The notes: a model not told the origin generated them from the letters alone. Counted from the stretch's first letter, positions 1 to 7,558 are shown. The stretch: 10,465 bases of DNA from an uncultured Eubacteriaceae bacterium (GCA_946534775.1 CAMNCZ010000017.1:1-10465), one strand, 5' to 3'. Made by a program: numbers and translations.

Positions 1-19
1 AAATAATCATTGCCGACAT

Positions 20-1378
20 TTATTTCATACTTACTTTAAGCAGTTCATTAATTGAATTTACGCTTAAAATATCTATACCTTTCACTGCTGCCGCCTCTTT
101 TAAATTGGCACGCGGTATAACACAGCGTGTAAAACCGAGTTTTTTTACCTCGTTCACCCTTTGCTGCACCATAGATACGCCGCGTATTTCACCCGTAAGG
201 CCTACCTCACCGAAAATCACCGTATCGGGCGACACCTTTTTGCCCGTATATGCCGATGCTATAGCCACCGCGACCGCGCAGTCAAGCGAAGTTTCGGTAA
301 TTTTCATACCGCCTGCAAGGTTTACATAACTGTCATAATTTCCCAGCTGAAGATCGCCGCATTTTTCAAGCACCGCAATAAGCATAATCACCCTGTTAAA
401 ATCCGTACCCGTTGCCATACGGCGCGGTATACCGAAATTGGTATAAGTAACAAGGCTCTGCACCTCTATCAGCATAGGGCGGCTGCCCTCCATAATGCAG
501 GTTATGACCGACCCGGGTACATCCTCGGGCCTGCCCGAAAGCATATATTCGGACGGATTTTTGACTTCTTTAAGACCCGTGCCGCTCATTTCAAAAACAC
601 CTATTTCGTTTGTGCCGCCGAAACGGTTTTTCACACTTCTTAAAAGGCGATAATTACCGTTTCGCTGACCCTCGAAATAAAGCACGGTATCCACTATATG
701 TTCAAGTACACGCGGACCCGCAAGCGATCCGTCTTTTGTAACGTGGCCCACCAGCACCACAGATATATTATGACCTTTTGCCAGCTGCATAAACCTGTTT
801 GCCGCCTCACGCACCTGCGTTACAGACCCGGGTGCGGATGCTACACTGTCCAAAAACATTGTTTGTATGGAGTCTATTATAAGCATATCGGGCATAGTGT
901 CAACGGCCGTTGCCAGGATGGAATTTACATCCGTTTCCGCAAGCAGCAGCAACTTCTCGCCCTCTACGCCAAGACGTGCCGCACGAAGCTTTATCTGCTG
1001 CGCTGATTCCTCCCCCGAAACGTAAAGTATGGTCTTTCCCTTTTCTTCAAGTTTTTGACAAATTTGCAGCAGCAGGGTGCTTTTTCCTATGCCCGGGTCA
1101 CCGCCGACCAATGTCAGGGAACCCTGCACAAAACCACCGCCAAGCACAATATCCAGTTCTCCTATATCGGTTTTTGTCCTGCCCTCGACATTGGCCTTTA
1201 CGGTATTCAGCTTAACGGGTTTAAGCGCAGCAGCCTGCACAATGCCGCTTCTTTTATTTTTAGGCTCGACAGCCTCCTCGGTAAAGGTCGAAAACTGCCC
1301 GCAGTCGGGACATTTTCCAAGCCACTTTATCGTTTCGTAGCCGCAGTTTGTGCAGATATAGCGTGTTTTTGCAGCCAT
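20..1378 (-). CDS. radA: DNA repair protein RadA
   Basis: RadA is a RecA-like, DnaB-type helicase/ATPase that drives branch migration and processing of recombination intermediates in the cytoplasm. The 452-aa length is normal for the family. Visible in order: a zinc finger with Cys9, Cys12, Cys23 and Cys26; Walker A GDPGIGKST at about residues 93-101 (Lys99); Walker B LIIDS at 166-170; the RadA-specific KNRFG motif at 250-254; and a C-terminal Lon-protease-like domain (about 270-450) that in this family is structural rather than proteolytic. The ATG shares its A with the TGA stop of the upstream gene (TGATG), so translation is probably coupled. No separate promoter is seen. An ATG abuts the stop codon at the window edge, so another gene may follow. 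The identification is secure. Confidence 0.97.
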   Translation of the reverse strand: MAAKTRYICTNCGYETIKWLGKCPDCGQFSTFTEEAVEPKNKRSGIVQAAALKPVKLNTVKANVEGRTKTDIGELDIVLGGGFVQGSLTLVGGDPGIGKSTLLLQICQKLEEKGKTILYVSGEESAQQIKLRAARLGVEGEKLLLLAETDVNSILATAVDTMPDMLIIDSIQTMFLDSVASAPGSVTQVREAANRFMQLAKGHNISVVLVGHVTKDGSLAGPRVLEHIVDTVLYFEGQRNGNYRLLRSVKNRFGGTNEIGVFEMSGTGLKEVKNPSEYMLSGRPEDVPGSVITCIMEGSRPMLIEVQSLVTYTNFGIPRRMATGTDFNRVIMLIAVLEKCGDLQLGNYDSYVNLAGGMKITETSLDCAVAVAIASAYTGKKVSPDTVIFGEVGLTGEIRGVSMVQQRVNEVKKLGFTRCVIPRANLKEAAAVKGIDILSVNSINELLKVSMK

Positions 1379-1785
1379 CAGTGCTTCTCTATTTTAACGG
1401 ACTGTTCTTTGTCGGTAAGCTCCATACCGAAACTTATCTTGCCCGCAAAATTGGTAGCTATATTGCCAATACTTACATCATCGATATAAATTGTGTAATG
1501 GCTGTCATTTTCAAGTTCAAGCGTTACCTGTGTACCGCCGTTTCCTTCTATCGAGAATGTTACTTCTTTTTCGGTCACATTAAGATGATGTACCGTTGCA
1601 CCCGGCACTGTTTCAAGTAAAAGCTGGGTGTTTTTTGAAAGACGGGTTACATCTTTGTGTGTCCTTACCTTATATAAATTGCCGTTTGCTTCAAACTCAA
1701 CTTTCTGCTTGTCCACAAGCTGATAGTTTCCAAAGCTTAACGTGTTGTCATCGTTTAATACAATTGCCTCTTTAATAACTGACAT
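1378..1785 (-). CDS. Conserved hypothetical protein upstream of radA, 135 aa
   Basis: I do not recognise a named family. The protein is small and acidic to neutral, with no signal peptide, membrane segment, cysteine or evident catalytic motif. The N-terminal half (1-65) carries short alternating hydrophobic/polar stretches (SFGNYQL, KVEFEANGNLYKVRTH). The C-terminal half (75-135) reads as successive beta strands (VTFSIEG, TQVTLELE, HYTIYIDDVSIG, KISFGMEL), suggesting a small beta-sandwich or barrel. The start is set by a near-perfect AGGAGG six bases upstream of the ATG. The stop overlaps the radA start by one base, so the pair is co-transcribed and probably translationally coupled. That links it to RadA expression but does not prove shared function. 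It is certainly a coding gene; its role is unknown. Confidence 0.9.
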   Translation of the reverse strand: MSVIKEAIVLNDDNTLSFGNYQLVDKQKVEFEANGNLYKVRTHKDVTRLSKNTQLLLETVPGATVHHLNVTEKEVTFSIEGNGGTQVTLELENDSHYTIYIDDVSIGNIATNFAGKISFGMELTDKEQSVKIEKH

Positions 1786-1856
1786 AATGTTTCCTCCTAA
1801 AATAAACGCAGAAAGTATATTAAAAAAATCTTAAAGAAATCTTTATAAAAATTCCT

Positions 1857-1885
1857 TTGACAAAATACACTTTCTTTTTTATAAT
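1857..1885 (+). promoter_or_regulatory. Consensus SigA promoter for rsuA
   Basis: The plus strand carries a perfect TTGACA (1857-1862), a 17-base spacer and a perfect TATAAT (1880-1885). Transcription should start near 1892, giving a leader of about 78 nt before rsuA. An ideal housekeeping promoter suggests strong constitutive expression unless something limits it. The -10 is one arm of the palindrome TATAAT-TTA-ATTATA (1880-1894), whose other arm is the candidate -10 of the opposing promoter. Confidence 0.85.
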
Positions 1886-1888
1886 TTA

Positions 1889-1917
1889 ATTATAACAAAA
1901 AAAAACTGTTTTGTATA
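1889..1917 (-). promoter_or_regulatory. Candidate promoter for the 135-aa gene and radA
   Basis: On the minus strand a perfect TATAAT (1894-1889) lies 17 bases from TATACA (1917-1912; four of six matches to TTGACA). The predicted start near 1882 would give a leader of about 97 nt before the 135-aa gene. The region is AT-rich, so chance matches are likely; the 17-bp spacing and correct orientation are the supporting points. Confidence 0.45.
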
Positions 1918-1969
1918 CAAAAATTTATTACTTTTTGATTAATTTTTTATAATTTTTAACGGAGAGATT

Positions 1970-2710
1970 ATGGCAAAAATAAGACTGGATAAATTTATCA
2001 CAAACTGTGGTATATATACACGCAGCCAAGCAAAAAAACTTATACATACAAAAAAGGTTGCCGTAAGCGGCGAGATAGTTACAGACGAAGGATTTAAAGT
2101 TGACGAACTGCAAAGCGATATAACCGTAAACGGCATAAATGTCACCGCAGAAAAATATACTTATATTATGCTTAACAAACCTGCGGGAGTCATCAGTGCG
2201 ACCGAGGACAAAACGCATAAAACCGTAATAGACCTGCTTGACCCGTGCGACAGGCGAAACGGGCTTTTCCCCGTTGGCAGGCTTGATATAGATACGGAAG
2301 GGCTTTTGATACTGACAAACGACGGCGCATTTGCACACGATACTCTTTCGCCCAAAAAACACGTTTCAAAGCTGTATGCGGCAGATGTTTCGGCATATAC
2401 CTACAGTAAGGAAAGCAGACAGCGGTTTTCTGACGGCATAATACTTTCCGATGGGTACAAATGCAAACCCGCTGTGCTTGACTTAGTTACGGAAAACGAA
2501 AATTTTACTTCCGTCACGCTTGAAATAACCGAAGGGAAATTTCATCAAGTCAAAAAAATGTTTGAGGCCGAAGGCGGCAAGGTAATACGCCTTAAACGCC
2601 TTTCATTCGGCAGGATAAAACTTGACGAATCATTAAAAAGCGGCGAATACCGCAGACTGACCGATACCGAAATGCAGTTTGTTGCATCGGTAAAAAATAA
2701 AACCAATTAA
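1970..2710 (+). CDS. rsuA: 16S rRNA pseudouridine(516) synthase, RsuA family
   Basis: This cytoplasmic enzyme isomerises one uridine to pseudouridine in small-subunit rRNA (U516 in E. coli numbering, by family). Length is 246 aa, typical for RsuA. Residues 1-60 form the S4 RNA-binding domain (IRLDKFITNCGIYTRSQAKK). The catalytic domain carries the family signature GRLDIDTEGLLILTNDG at 103-119, with the expected catalytic Asp106. Further RsuA-type motifs are LNKPAGVISAT (68-78), LSPKKHVSKLY and EGKFHQVKKMFEA. These favour RsuA over RluB/E/F, though the subfamilies are close. The start follows GGAGA at 1962-1966. The transglutaminase gene begins 12 bases after the stop, so the two form one transcription unit from the 1857-1885 promoter. 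Confidence 0.94.
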   Translation: MAKIRLDKFITNCGIYTRSQAKKLIHTKKVAVSGEIVTDEGFKVDELQSDITVNGINVTAEKYTYIMLNKPAGVISATEDKTHKTVIDLLDPCDRRNGLFPVGRLDIDTEGLLILTNDGAFAHDTLSPKKHVSKLYAADVSAYTYSKESRQRFSDGIILSDGYKCKPAVLDLVTENENFTSVTLEITEGKFHQVKKMFEAEGGKVIRLKRLSFGRIKLDESLKSGEYRRLTDTEMQFVASVKNKTN

Positions 2711-2722
2711 CGGAGAATTTAT

Positions 2723-3952
2723 ATGAAAAGACATATATTGGCTGTCGTCTTAGTCCTTTTATGTGCAGGCATTTACTTTCTGAACTATGGACTCGAGGAA
2801 ATTTTACCTATTACTCCCACAATAGAATATGTGATAAACAAGCCTGTAACGGAGCCGACCGAAATTATCGATCAAGCGACCACGCCCGTTTCGGAAAGTA
2901 CCGATAAAACGGATGACATTCCCGCAGACCCGGATGCAACCCCGCCAAAACTGCCTAAAGAAGGGGTAAACGACTATTCCAAGATCGTTGTTGTCAACGA
3001 TCCGCGCACATTTTTTTACTGCCTAACAGAGGCACGCGACAGGCTTATCCCCACTATCAATCTAAAAATAACCAATTATAATGATACGGATTATGATATC
3101 CATAAGTTTGAGCGCGGAAAATACAGTCTTTCTTCAAGCGGCAAAAGTATAGGCAAAACCGCATATATGACATATACCTTTAAGTTTAGCGACAGTTATA
3201 TGATATCCCGTGCGTGCGAAGATGAAACTCTTATCTCCGCCCTCTCCGATGAACAGCGCCAGACAATGGATAAATTGTATGCCGTAAGGGATCTTCTGAT
3301 AAAAGACGGTATGTCGGACTATGAAAAAGAACTTGCAATACACGATTACATCGTAAAAAATTATCAATATGACACCTACGCAGCCGAACAAGAGAATATA
3401 AGCGATGATGCGACAAGCATAACCTTCTTTTTACGGGAGCACAAAGGCGTATGCGAGGCATATTCCTATACCTTCAAGGCTTTGTGCAATCTCAGCGGCC
3501 TGCGCTGTCACGTTGTAACGGGCATACTTGACGGTGTAAACCACGCCTGGAATATAGTCGGCATTGACGGCAGCTTTTATCATATAGATGTAACTTCCGA
3601 CGATCCCGTACCCGATATACCGCAGCATTGTTTTTATTCTTATTTCAATCTGACGGATATGGAAATTTCCAAAACACATACAATGGAAAACAAGTGGTAT
3701 GAGTGTCACTCCGATAAATATAATTATTTCAAATACAATAATTATATTGTAAATAACTACACTACTTTACACTCACTCACAATGGCGCGGCTTTCGCAGG
3801 GATATAACACCATTATGTTTAAGACACAGGGCTACACACTGACTACGGATGATATAAACCAACTTCTTTACGGCAAAGGCTTTACTTCCTATACCATTAC
3901 AGGTGATATGACCGACCCGAATGCAGACCACGAGATAACACTGCAAAAATAA
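2723..3952 (+). CDS. Membrane-anchored or secreted transglutaminase-like protein
   Basis: The N-terminus (MKRHILAVVLVLLCAGIYFL) is a signal peptide or signal anchor with no good lipobox. Residues about 30-85 are a Thr/Pro/Glu/Asp-rich linker, so the rest should lie outside the membrane. The transglutaminase-core fold (about 190-300) shows an intact triad: Cys244 in GVCEAYS, His274 in NHAWN and Asp289 in IDVTSDD. Such bacterial proteins act as cysteine proteases, peptide amidases or cross-linkers; the substrate here cannot be told. The C-terminal 100 residues after the core are Tyr/Asn-rich and unassigned. A GGAGA ribosome site precedes the ATG, 12 bases after rsuA. Co-transcription with rsuA is likely to be convenience rather than shared function. 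The gene ends just before a bidirectional terminator. The fold call is confident; the activity is not. Confidence 0.92.
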   Translation: MKRHILAVVLVLLCAGIYFLNYGLEEILPITPTIEYVINKPVTEPTEIIDQATTPVSESTDKTDDIPADPDATPPKLPKEGVNDYSKIVVVNDPRTFFYCLTEARDRLIPTINLKITNYNDTDYDIHKFERGKYSLSSSGKSIGKTAYMTYTFKFSDSYMISRACEDETLISALSDEQRQTMDKLYAVRDLLIKDGMSDYEKELAIHDYIVKNYQYDTYAAEQENISDDATSITFFLREHKGVCEAYSYTFKALCNLSGLRCHVVTGILDGVNHAWNIVGIDGSFYHIDVTSDDPVPDIPQHCFYSYFNLTDMEISKTHTMENKWYECHSDKYNYFKYNNYIVNNYTTLHSLTMARLSQGYNTIMFKTQGYTLTTDDINQLLYGKGFTSYTITGDMTDPNADHEITLQK

Positions 3953-3976
3953 AATCATAACAATTACGCACCAAAA

Positions 3977-4007
3977 AAGGACCTCTGACGAGGTCCTTGA
4001 TTTTTTG
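3977..4007. terminator. Bidirectional intrinsic terminator
   Basis: A perfect 9-bp stem AAGGACCTC / GAGGTCCTT (3977-3985 and 3990-3998) has a TGAC loop. It is followed on the plus strand by GA and six T (4001-4006), and on the minus strand by a run of six T (complement of 3973-3978). It sits between convergent genes and can stop both the rsuA transcript and the sugar-importer transcript. Confidence 0.92.
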
Positions 4008-4009
4008 TA

Positions 4010-4876
4010 TTATTCCTTAACAGCGCCCATTGTGATACCTGTCATAAAGTATTTCTGGCAGAATGGGTAGATGAACATAAACGGAACAATAGATACAATA
4101 ATAGCTGCCGACTGAAGGGTCTTGATGTTGATATTTGTACCTTCGCCGTCACCTGCCTGCTTATCAGCAAAAAGGTCACGCAGCTTATACTGGAAGTTGT
4201 ACTTCTTTGTATCACTGATGTACATTACATAGTGGAAATATTCACTCCATGCAGCAACGGCAAAGAAAAGGCCGATAGATGCAAGAGCTGCTTTTGAAAG
4301 CGGAAGAACGATCTTAATGAATGTACCGATAGGTGTACAGCCGTCGATCTCGGCTGCTTCAAACAAACTCTTAGGTAAGCCTTCAAAGAATGAACGCATA
4401 AGTACCAGGTTAGATACGTTAAGTGCCATAGGAAGGATAACAGCCCAAAGAGTATTGAGCAGTTTAAGTTTCTTCATTACAAGGAATGTAGGGATAAGAC
4501 CACCGTTGAAGATCATTGTGAACATCAGCATATAACCAAAGAACTTAACACCGGGCATTTCTCTTTGGATAAGGATATATGCACCGATAGTAGAGATCAA
4601 AAGACCTAAGAAAGTGGTCATAAGTGTTGTGTAAACAGAAACTACAAGAGGTCTTCTTAACGAATCCTGGCTGAAGATATACTTGTAAGCTATACCGTTT
4701 ATTTCATCGGGGATAAGCTTCATACCGTAAACAGTATGGTTCATTAAGGAGTCACTTAAAATCTTTATAATAGGAACGATCATACAAACCATCATAAAGA
4801 TAAAGAATATGGCATTTAAGATTACGAATACTGCACGAGCTCTGTAACCTTTTTGGAAACTAAATTTAGTACTCAT
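4010..4876 (-). CDS. Carbohydrate ABC transporter permease (LplC/YtcP type)
   Basis: This is an inner subunit of a CUT1-type sugar importer, 288 aa. The first membrane segment (about 13-38) is followed by an extracytoplasmic loop and further segments near 80-105, 115-135, 140-162, 195-215 and 253-272. The ATPase-docking EAA loop is clear: EAAEIDG at 173-179 followed by the usual IVLP at 189-192. The C-terminal end YFMTGITMGAVKE is typical of LplC-like permeases. A strong AAGGAGGAG (4893-4885) overlaps the stop codon of the upstream permease, and the gap is 15 bases, so the two permeases are co-translated and should be made at equal levels as the two halves of the channel. It is the last gene of the operon, ending at the bidirectional terminator. 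Substrate is not deducible. Confidence 0.95.
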   Translation of the reverse strand: MSTKFSFQKGYRARAVFVILNAIFFIFMMVCMIVPIIKILSDSLMNHTVYGMKLIPDEINGIAYKYIFSQDSLRRPLVVSVYTTLMTTFLGLLISTIGAYILIQREMPGVKFFGYMLMFTMIFNGGLIPTFLVMKKLKLLNTLWAVILPMALNVSNLVLMRSFFEGLPKSLFEAAEIDGCTPIGTFIKIVLPLSKAALASIGLFFAVAAWSEYFHYVMYISDTKKYNFQYKLRDLFADKQAGDGEGTNINIKTLQSAAIIVSIVPFMFIYPFCQKYFMTGITMGAVKE

Positions 4877-4891
4877 AACAATATCTCCTCC

Positions 4892-5872
4892 TTATACTAT
4901 ACCGTAACCTCTGATCCTCTTTGCAACATAGTCTGCACCTGTTACAAGGAACAAAGAAATTACAGATTTGAAAAGACCGATAGCGGTCGCATAACCATAG
5001 TCATTACCCTGGATACCTTTACGATATGTGTAAGTCTGGATAACGTCTGATACAGAAAGAACCAGATCGTTGTAAAGAACGAAGACAGACTCAAATACGT
5101 TAAGGATCTTAGCAAGGTTAAGGATGAATACGATAAGAATAGTATTCATAAGGCTTGGTAACGTGATGTACCAGGTTTGTTTTAATCTGCCTGCGCCGTC
5201 GATCTCAGCTGCCTCATAAAGGTCGGGGCTGATACCGGAAAGAGCCGCAAGGTAGATGATTGTGCCCCAGCCTGTTTCCTTCCAACGCTGAATGATATAC
5301 CAACAAGGTCTCCAAGTTGATGTATCGGTAAGGAAAGCTTTAGGTTGGCTGATAAGGCCAAGGTTTAAGAAGATAGCGTTGATAAAACCAACGTTTGATG
5401 TATCTTTACCTGTAAAGTCGGAACCTGCCGAAAGAAGCAGTGTAAAGATAGATGCAACAACGACCCATGAAAGGAAGTGAGGTAAGTAAAGTACAGTCTG
5501 TACAAATTTTTTGCCCCACTCGTGCTGAAGCTCATTGATAAGAAGAGCAACAACAACTGTAAATACGGTTGCAAATACTAAGTTCCAGAAACTTAATGCG
5601 ATAGTATTTCTGAAAGAGTCCGTAAAGAAACGGTCAGAAAGCAATGCCTTGAAGTTGCCGAATCCTGTCGAATAATCAGGGCCCTTTCCGCTTGTGATGT
5701 GCTTTAACTTATATGTTGAAAAAGCGTATCTGATACCAAGCATAGGCCAGTAGTAGAATAAAAGAAGCAGCACCACTACAGGTATAGACATTAAATAGAA
5801 GTATCTGTACTTATAGAGCATTACAGATAATGGCGGCTTTTTTACTACAATTGCGTCAGTATTAGTTGCCAT
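4892..5872 (-). CDS. Carbohydrate ABC transporter permease (LplB type)
   Basis: This is the partner membrane subunit of the importer, 326 aa. A cytoplasmic N-terminus is followed by a first segment at about 25-45 and then by segments near 90-113, 125-148, 203-212 and 242-262, with a last one around 297-312. The EAA loop reads EAAEIDG at 220-226, followed by ITLPS at 236-240. The end (RIRGYGIV) matches the LplB/YteP group, whose members import oligosaccharides or modified sugars in Firmicutes. The start follows AAAGGG (5888-5883) ten bases upstream; an ATG inside that spacer opens only a very short out-of-frame reading frame. It lies 75 bases downstream of the binding-protein gene, separated by an RNA hairpin, and its stop is fused with the ribosome site of the next permease. 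Confidence 0.95.
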   Translation of the reverse strand: MATNTDAIVVKKPPLSVMLYKYRYFYLMSIPVVVLLLLFYYWPMLGIRYAFSTYKLKHITSGKGPDYSTGFGNFKALLSDRFFTDSFRNTIALSFWNLVFATVFTVVVALLINELQHEWGKKFVQTVLYLPHFLSWVVVASIFTLLLSAGSDFTGKDTSNVGFINAIFLNLGLISQPKAFLTDTSTWRPCWYIIQRWKETGWGTIIYLAALSGISPDLYEAAEIDGAGRLKQTWYITLPSLMNTILIVFILNLAKILNVFESVFVLYNDLVLSVSDVIQTYTYRKGIQGNDYGYATAIGLFKSVISLFLVTGADYVAKRIRGYGIV

Positions 5873-5900
5873 AAAAAATCATCCCTTTCATATTTTTTAA

Positions 5901-5928
5901 ACAGTTCCCGCAATAAAGCGGGAACCGT
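5901..5928 (-). promoter_or_regulatory. Intercistronic mRNA hairpin between binding protein and permease
   Basis: An 8-bp perfect GC-rich stem (GTTCCCGC 5904-5911 / GCGGGAAC 5918-5925) with an AATAAA loop extends to 11 bp if one G-U pair is allowed. On the minus transcript it is followed by TTTAAAAAAT, not a real T-run, so it is a weak terminator at best. Its place right after the binding-protein gene fits a 3'-end stabiliser or partial terminator that keeps binding protein in excess over permeases. Confidence 0.75.
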
Positions 5929-5947
5929 ATAATGCTTTATACAGACA

Positions 5948-7432
5948 TTAGCTGTTTAAGTCTGCAAGGATAGCTTCAACATACTTTCCGGCATCCTTAT
6001 TGTACTTAGCCATACCTTCCTGAACAGTGATGTTGCCGTGAAGTACGTTAGCAGCAACCTCACCCTTAACTACATTAAGGTTAGAAAGGTTTTCAGAGAT
6101 AACATCCGATACAACGGGAACAGTTGCAAATGTTCTGTTGTCGCGGAATACTGCAAGAGACTCTTCTACACGAGGATCAAGTGCGATAGGATCGTTCCAT
6201 TCGGTGATAGAAAGCTCGGGAGCGTAGAATGATTTTTCGCAAAGCTTTGTAGGATCTTCGTAGTAAGGAAGTGCTGTGCAGGTGCCGTCGCCATTATCTG
6301 TGTAGTGTTTGTCAACAACGCCGTGTGTAAAGAGCATCTGGCCCTTGTCACCGTCGTGTGAGTACATAATAAGGTCTTCAAATACACCAACAGGGTTTTC
6401 GCAGTTGTTTGTGATTACAAGTGCGGTAGGTACACGTTCTGTGTAGTGACCTGCTTCTTTGATGATAGGCATAGCAGCAAACTTAGCGTTAGGATCTGTA
6501 CCTGTTGTAGAGTCCTCAAGCTTAGCACACCACATACCTGCCCAATAGTTAAAGCAGCCAACAAGACCTGCGTTTACTTTATCACGGCAGGTAGATGTCT
6601 TGTTAGTAACGATCTCACCGTCGATAAGACCTTCTGCAAATGCATCGTGAAGTCTTGTAAGAGCAGCTTCCATTTCGGGTTCCGAGAAACCGTCAACCCA
6701 TGTACCGTCTTCTTTCTGATAGAAATCGGGAATAGCATCCTGATAGAATTCTCTTAAATAGATATCATAAGGTGTTTCACCGTTGTTAAGAAGACCTGCT
6801 GCTGTAAGCGGAATAGTACCCGAACCTCTTGTTTTGAATTTACGAAGCATATCGATAAATTCATCATAAGTTGTAGGCATAGCAATGCCCATATCGTCTA
6901 ACCAATCCTGTCTTACATAAGTAACAGTACCGTTGCCGGCAACTGTCGGGAAGCCGTAAAGTCTGGGACCGCTGCCGTCTTTAACATCGATTTTAAGTGC
7001 ATCTACATAAGATTCGTCAATGATGGACTTAGCGGGAGCAGTTGTGTTTTCCCAAGCATCTGTCATATCCCAAAGAGCGCCGTTGTTAGCATTTTCGGGA
7101 TAGTAAGTAGAACCCATTTCGATTGCATCGGAAGGTGTGCCCGAAGCAAAAGCAAGTGTGATCTTCTCATAGTATTTAGCGTGGTCGGGTTTTTCGAGTT
7201 CAAGAGTGATGCCTGTCTGGTTCTTGTACTCGTCACATACGTCCTGAAGACCGTTTTCAAAAGTCATACAGGTATCGAATGTCATTTTGATCGAATCAGG
7301 CTTGGTGTATTCGGCTGTCTGTCCGCCGCCGGGTGTTTCGGGGCCTGTCGTTTCGCCGCAGGCAGCCATACCCATTGCAGTAATAACTGCAAGACCAAGA
7401 CTTGTCAATCTGATTAATAAGTTCTTTTTCAT
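5948..7432 (-). CDS. Extracellular solute-binding lipoprotein of a sugar ABC importer
   Basis: This captures the substrate outside the membrane and delivers it to the two permeases. From the ATG at 7432 the protein is 494 aa, normal for LplA-type binding proteins. It has a lipoprotein signal: MKKNLLIRL, a hydrophobic stretch, and the lipobox GMAAC with Cys25 as the predicted lipidated residue, followed by a Gly/Pro/Thr linker (about 26-38). The body has typical family features (YEKITLAFASGTPSDAIEM; VRQDWLDDMGIAMPTTYDEFIDMLRKF). The frame is open to a GTG at 7483, but that start lacks a ribosome site, while GGAAAGGGG lies just before 7432 and the signal peptide begins there. First gene of the operon. 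No ATPase is encoded nearby, as is usual when a shared MsmX-type ATPase serves several importers. Confidence 0.96.
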   Translation of the reverse strand: MKKNLLIRLTSLGLAVITAMGMAACGETTGPETPGGGQTAEYTKPDSIKMTFDTCMTFENGLQDVCDEYKNQTGITLELEKPDHAKYYEKITLAFASGTPSDAIEMGSTYYPENANNGALWDMTDAWENTTAPAKSIIDESYVDALKIDVKDGSGPRLYGFPTVAGNGTVTYVRQDWLDDMGIAMPTTYDEFIDMLRKFKTRGSGTIPLTAAGLLNNGETPYDIYLREFYQDAIPDFYQKEDGTWVDGFSEPEMEAALTRLHDAFAEGLIDGEIVTNKTSTCRDKVNAGLVGCFNYWAGMWCAKLEDSTTGTDPNAKFAAMPIIKEAGHYTERVPTALVITNNCENPVGVFEDLIMYSHDGDKGQMLFTHGVVDKHYTDNGDGTCTALPYYEDPTKLCEKSFYAPELSITEWNDPIALDPRVEESLAVFRDNRTFATVPVVSDVISENLSNLNVVKGEVAANVLHGNITVQEGMAKYNKDAGKYVEAILADLNS

Positions 7433-7471
7433 TTTTGATCCCCTTTCCTTTTTAGGTAAAATGCATAGTTT

Positions 7472-7486
7472 AAAGTGCAGCACTTT
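7472..7486. promoter_or_regulatory. Perfect 15-bp palindrome in the importer leader
   Basis: AAAGTGC-A-GCACTTT is a perfect inverted repeat centred at 7479, about 47 bases upstream of the binding-protein start and about 45 bases downstream of the nearer predicted transcription start. It could be a DNA operator for a sugar-responsive repressor or a small RNA stem near the 5' end. No regulator gene is in the window. Confidence 0.5.
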
Positions 7487-7529
7487 CGTTTATTGTTTGT
7501 TTGCCGCACACAAAGTTTAACCCATTAAT

Positions 7530-7558
7530 AGAATAACCTATTTTGACCAATTTGTAAA
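7530..7558 (-). promoter_or_regulatory. Candidate promoter P1 of the sugar importer
   Basis: On the minus strand TTTACA (7558-7553) and TATTCT (7535-7530) are separated by 17 bases. The predicted start near 7523 gives a leader of about 91 nt that includes the palindrome at 7472-7486. The -35 matches five of six consensus bases and the -10 four of six, which would suit a regulated promoter. I found no clear catabolite-repression (cre) site. Confidence 0.5.

Noticed and set aside
1..19. An ATG at 19-17 (minus) directly after the radA stop, open to the window edge for six codons
   Set aside because: It may be the start of the next gene, but no ribosome site is visible and six codons cannot be identified.
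161..643. Long plus-strand open frame opposite radA
   Set aside because: It lies antisense to an unmistakable radA, has no ribosome site and yields a Cys/His/Arg-rich, non-protein-like composition.
1928..2362. Minus-strand open frame opposite rsuA
   Set aside because: It overlaps a well-supported gene and both promoter regions; composition is that of a complementary-strand shadow.
7433..7483. 17-codon N-terminal extension of the binding protein from GTG at 7483
   Set aside because: It begins inside the palindrome without a ribosome site; the signal peptide and ribosome site both point to the ATG at 7432.
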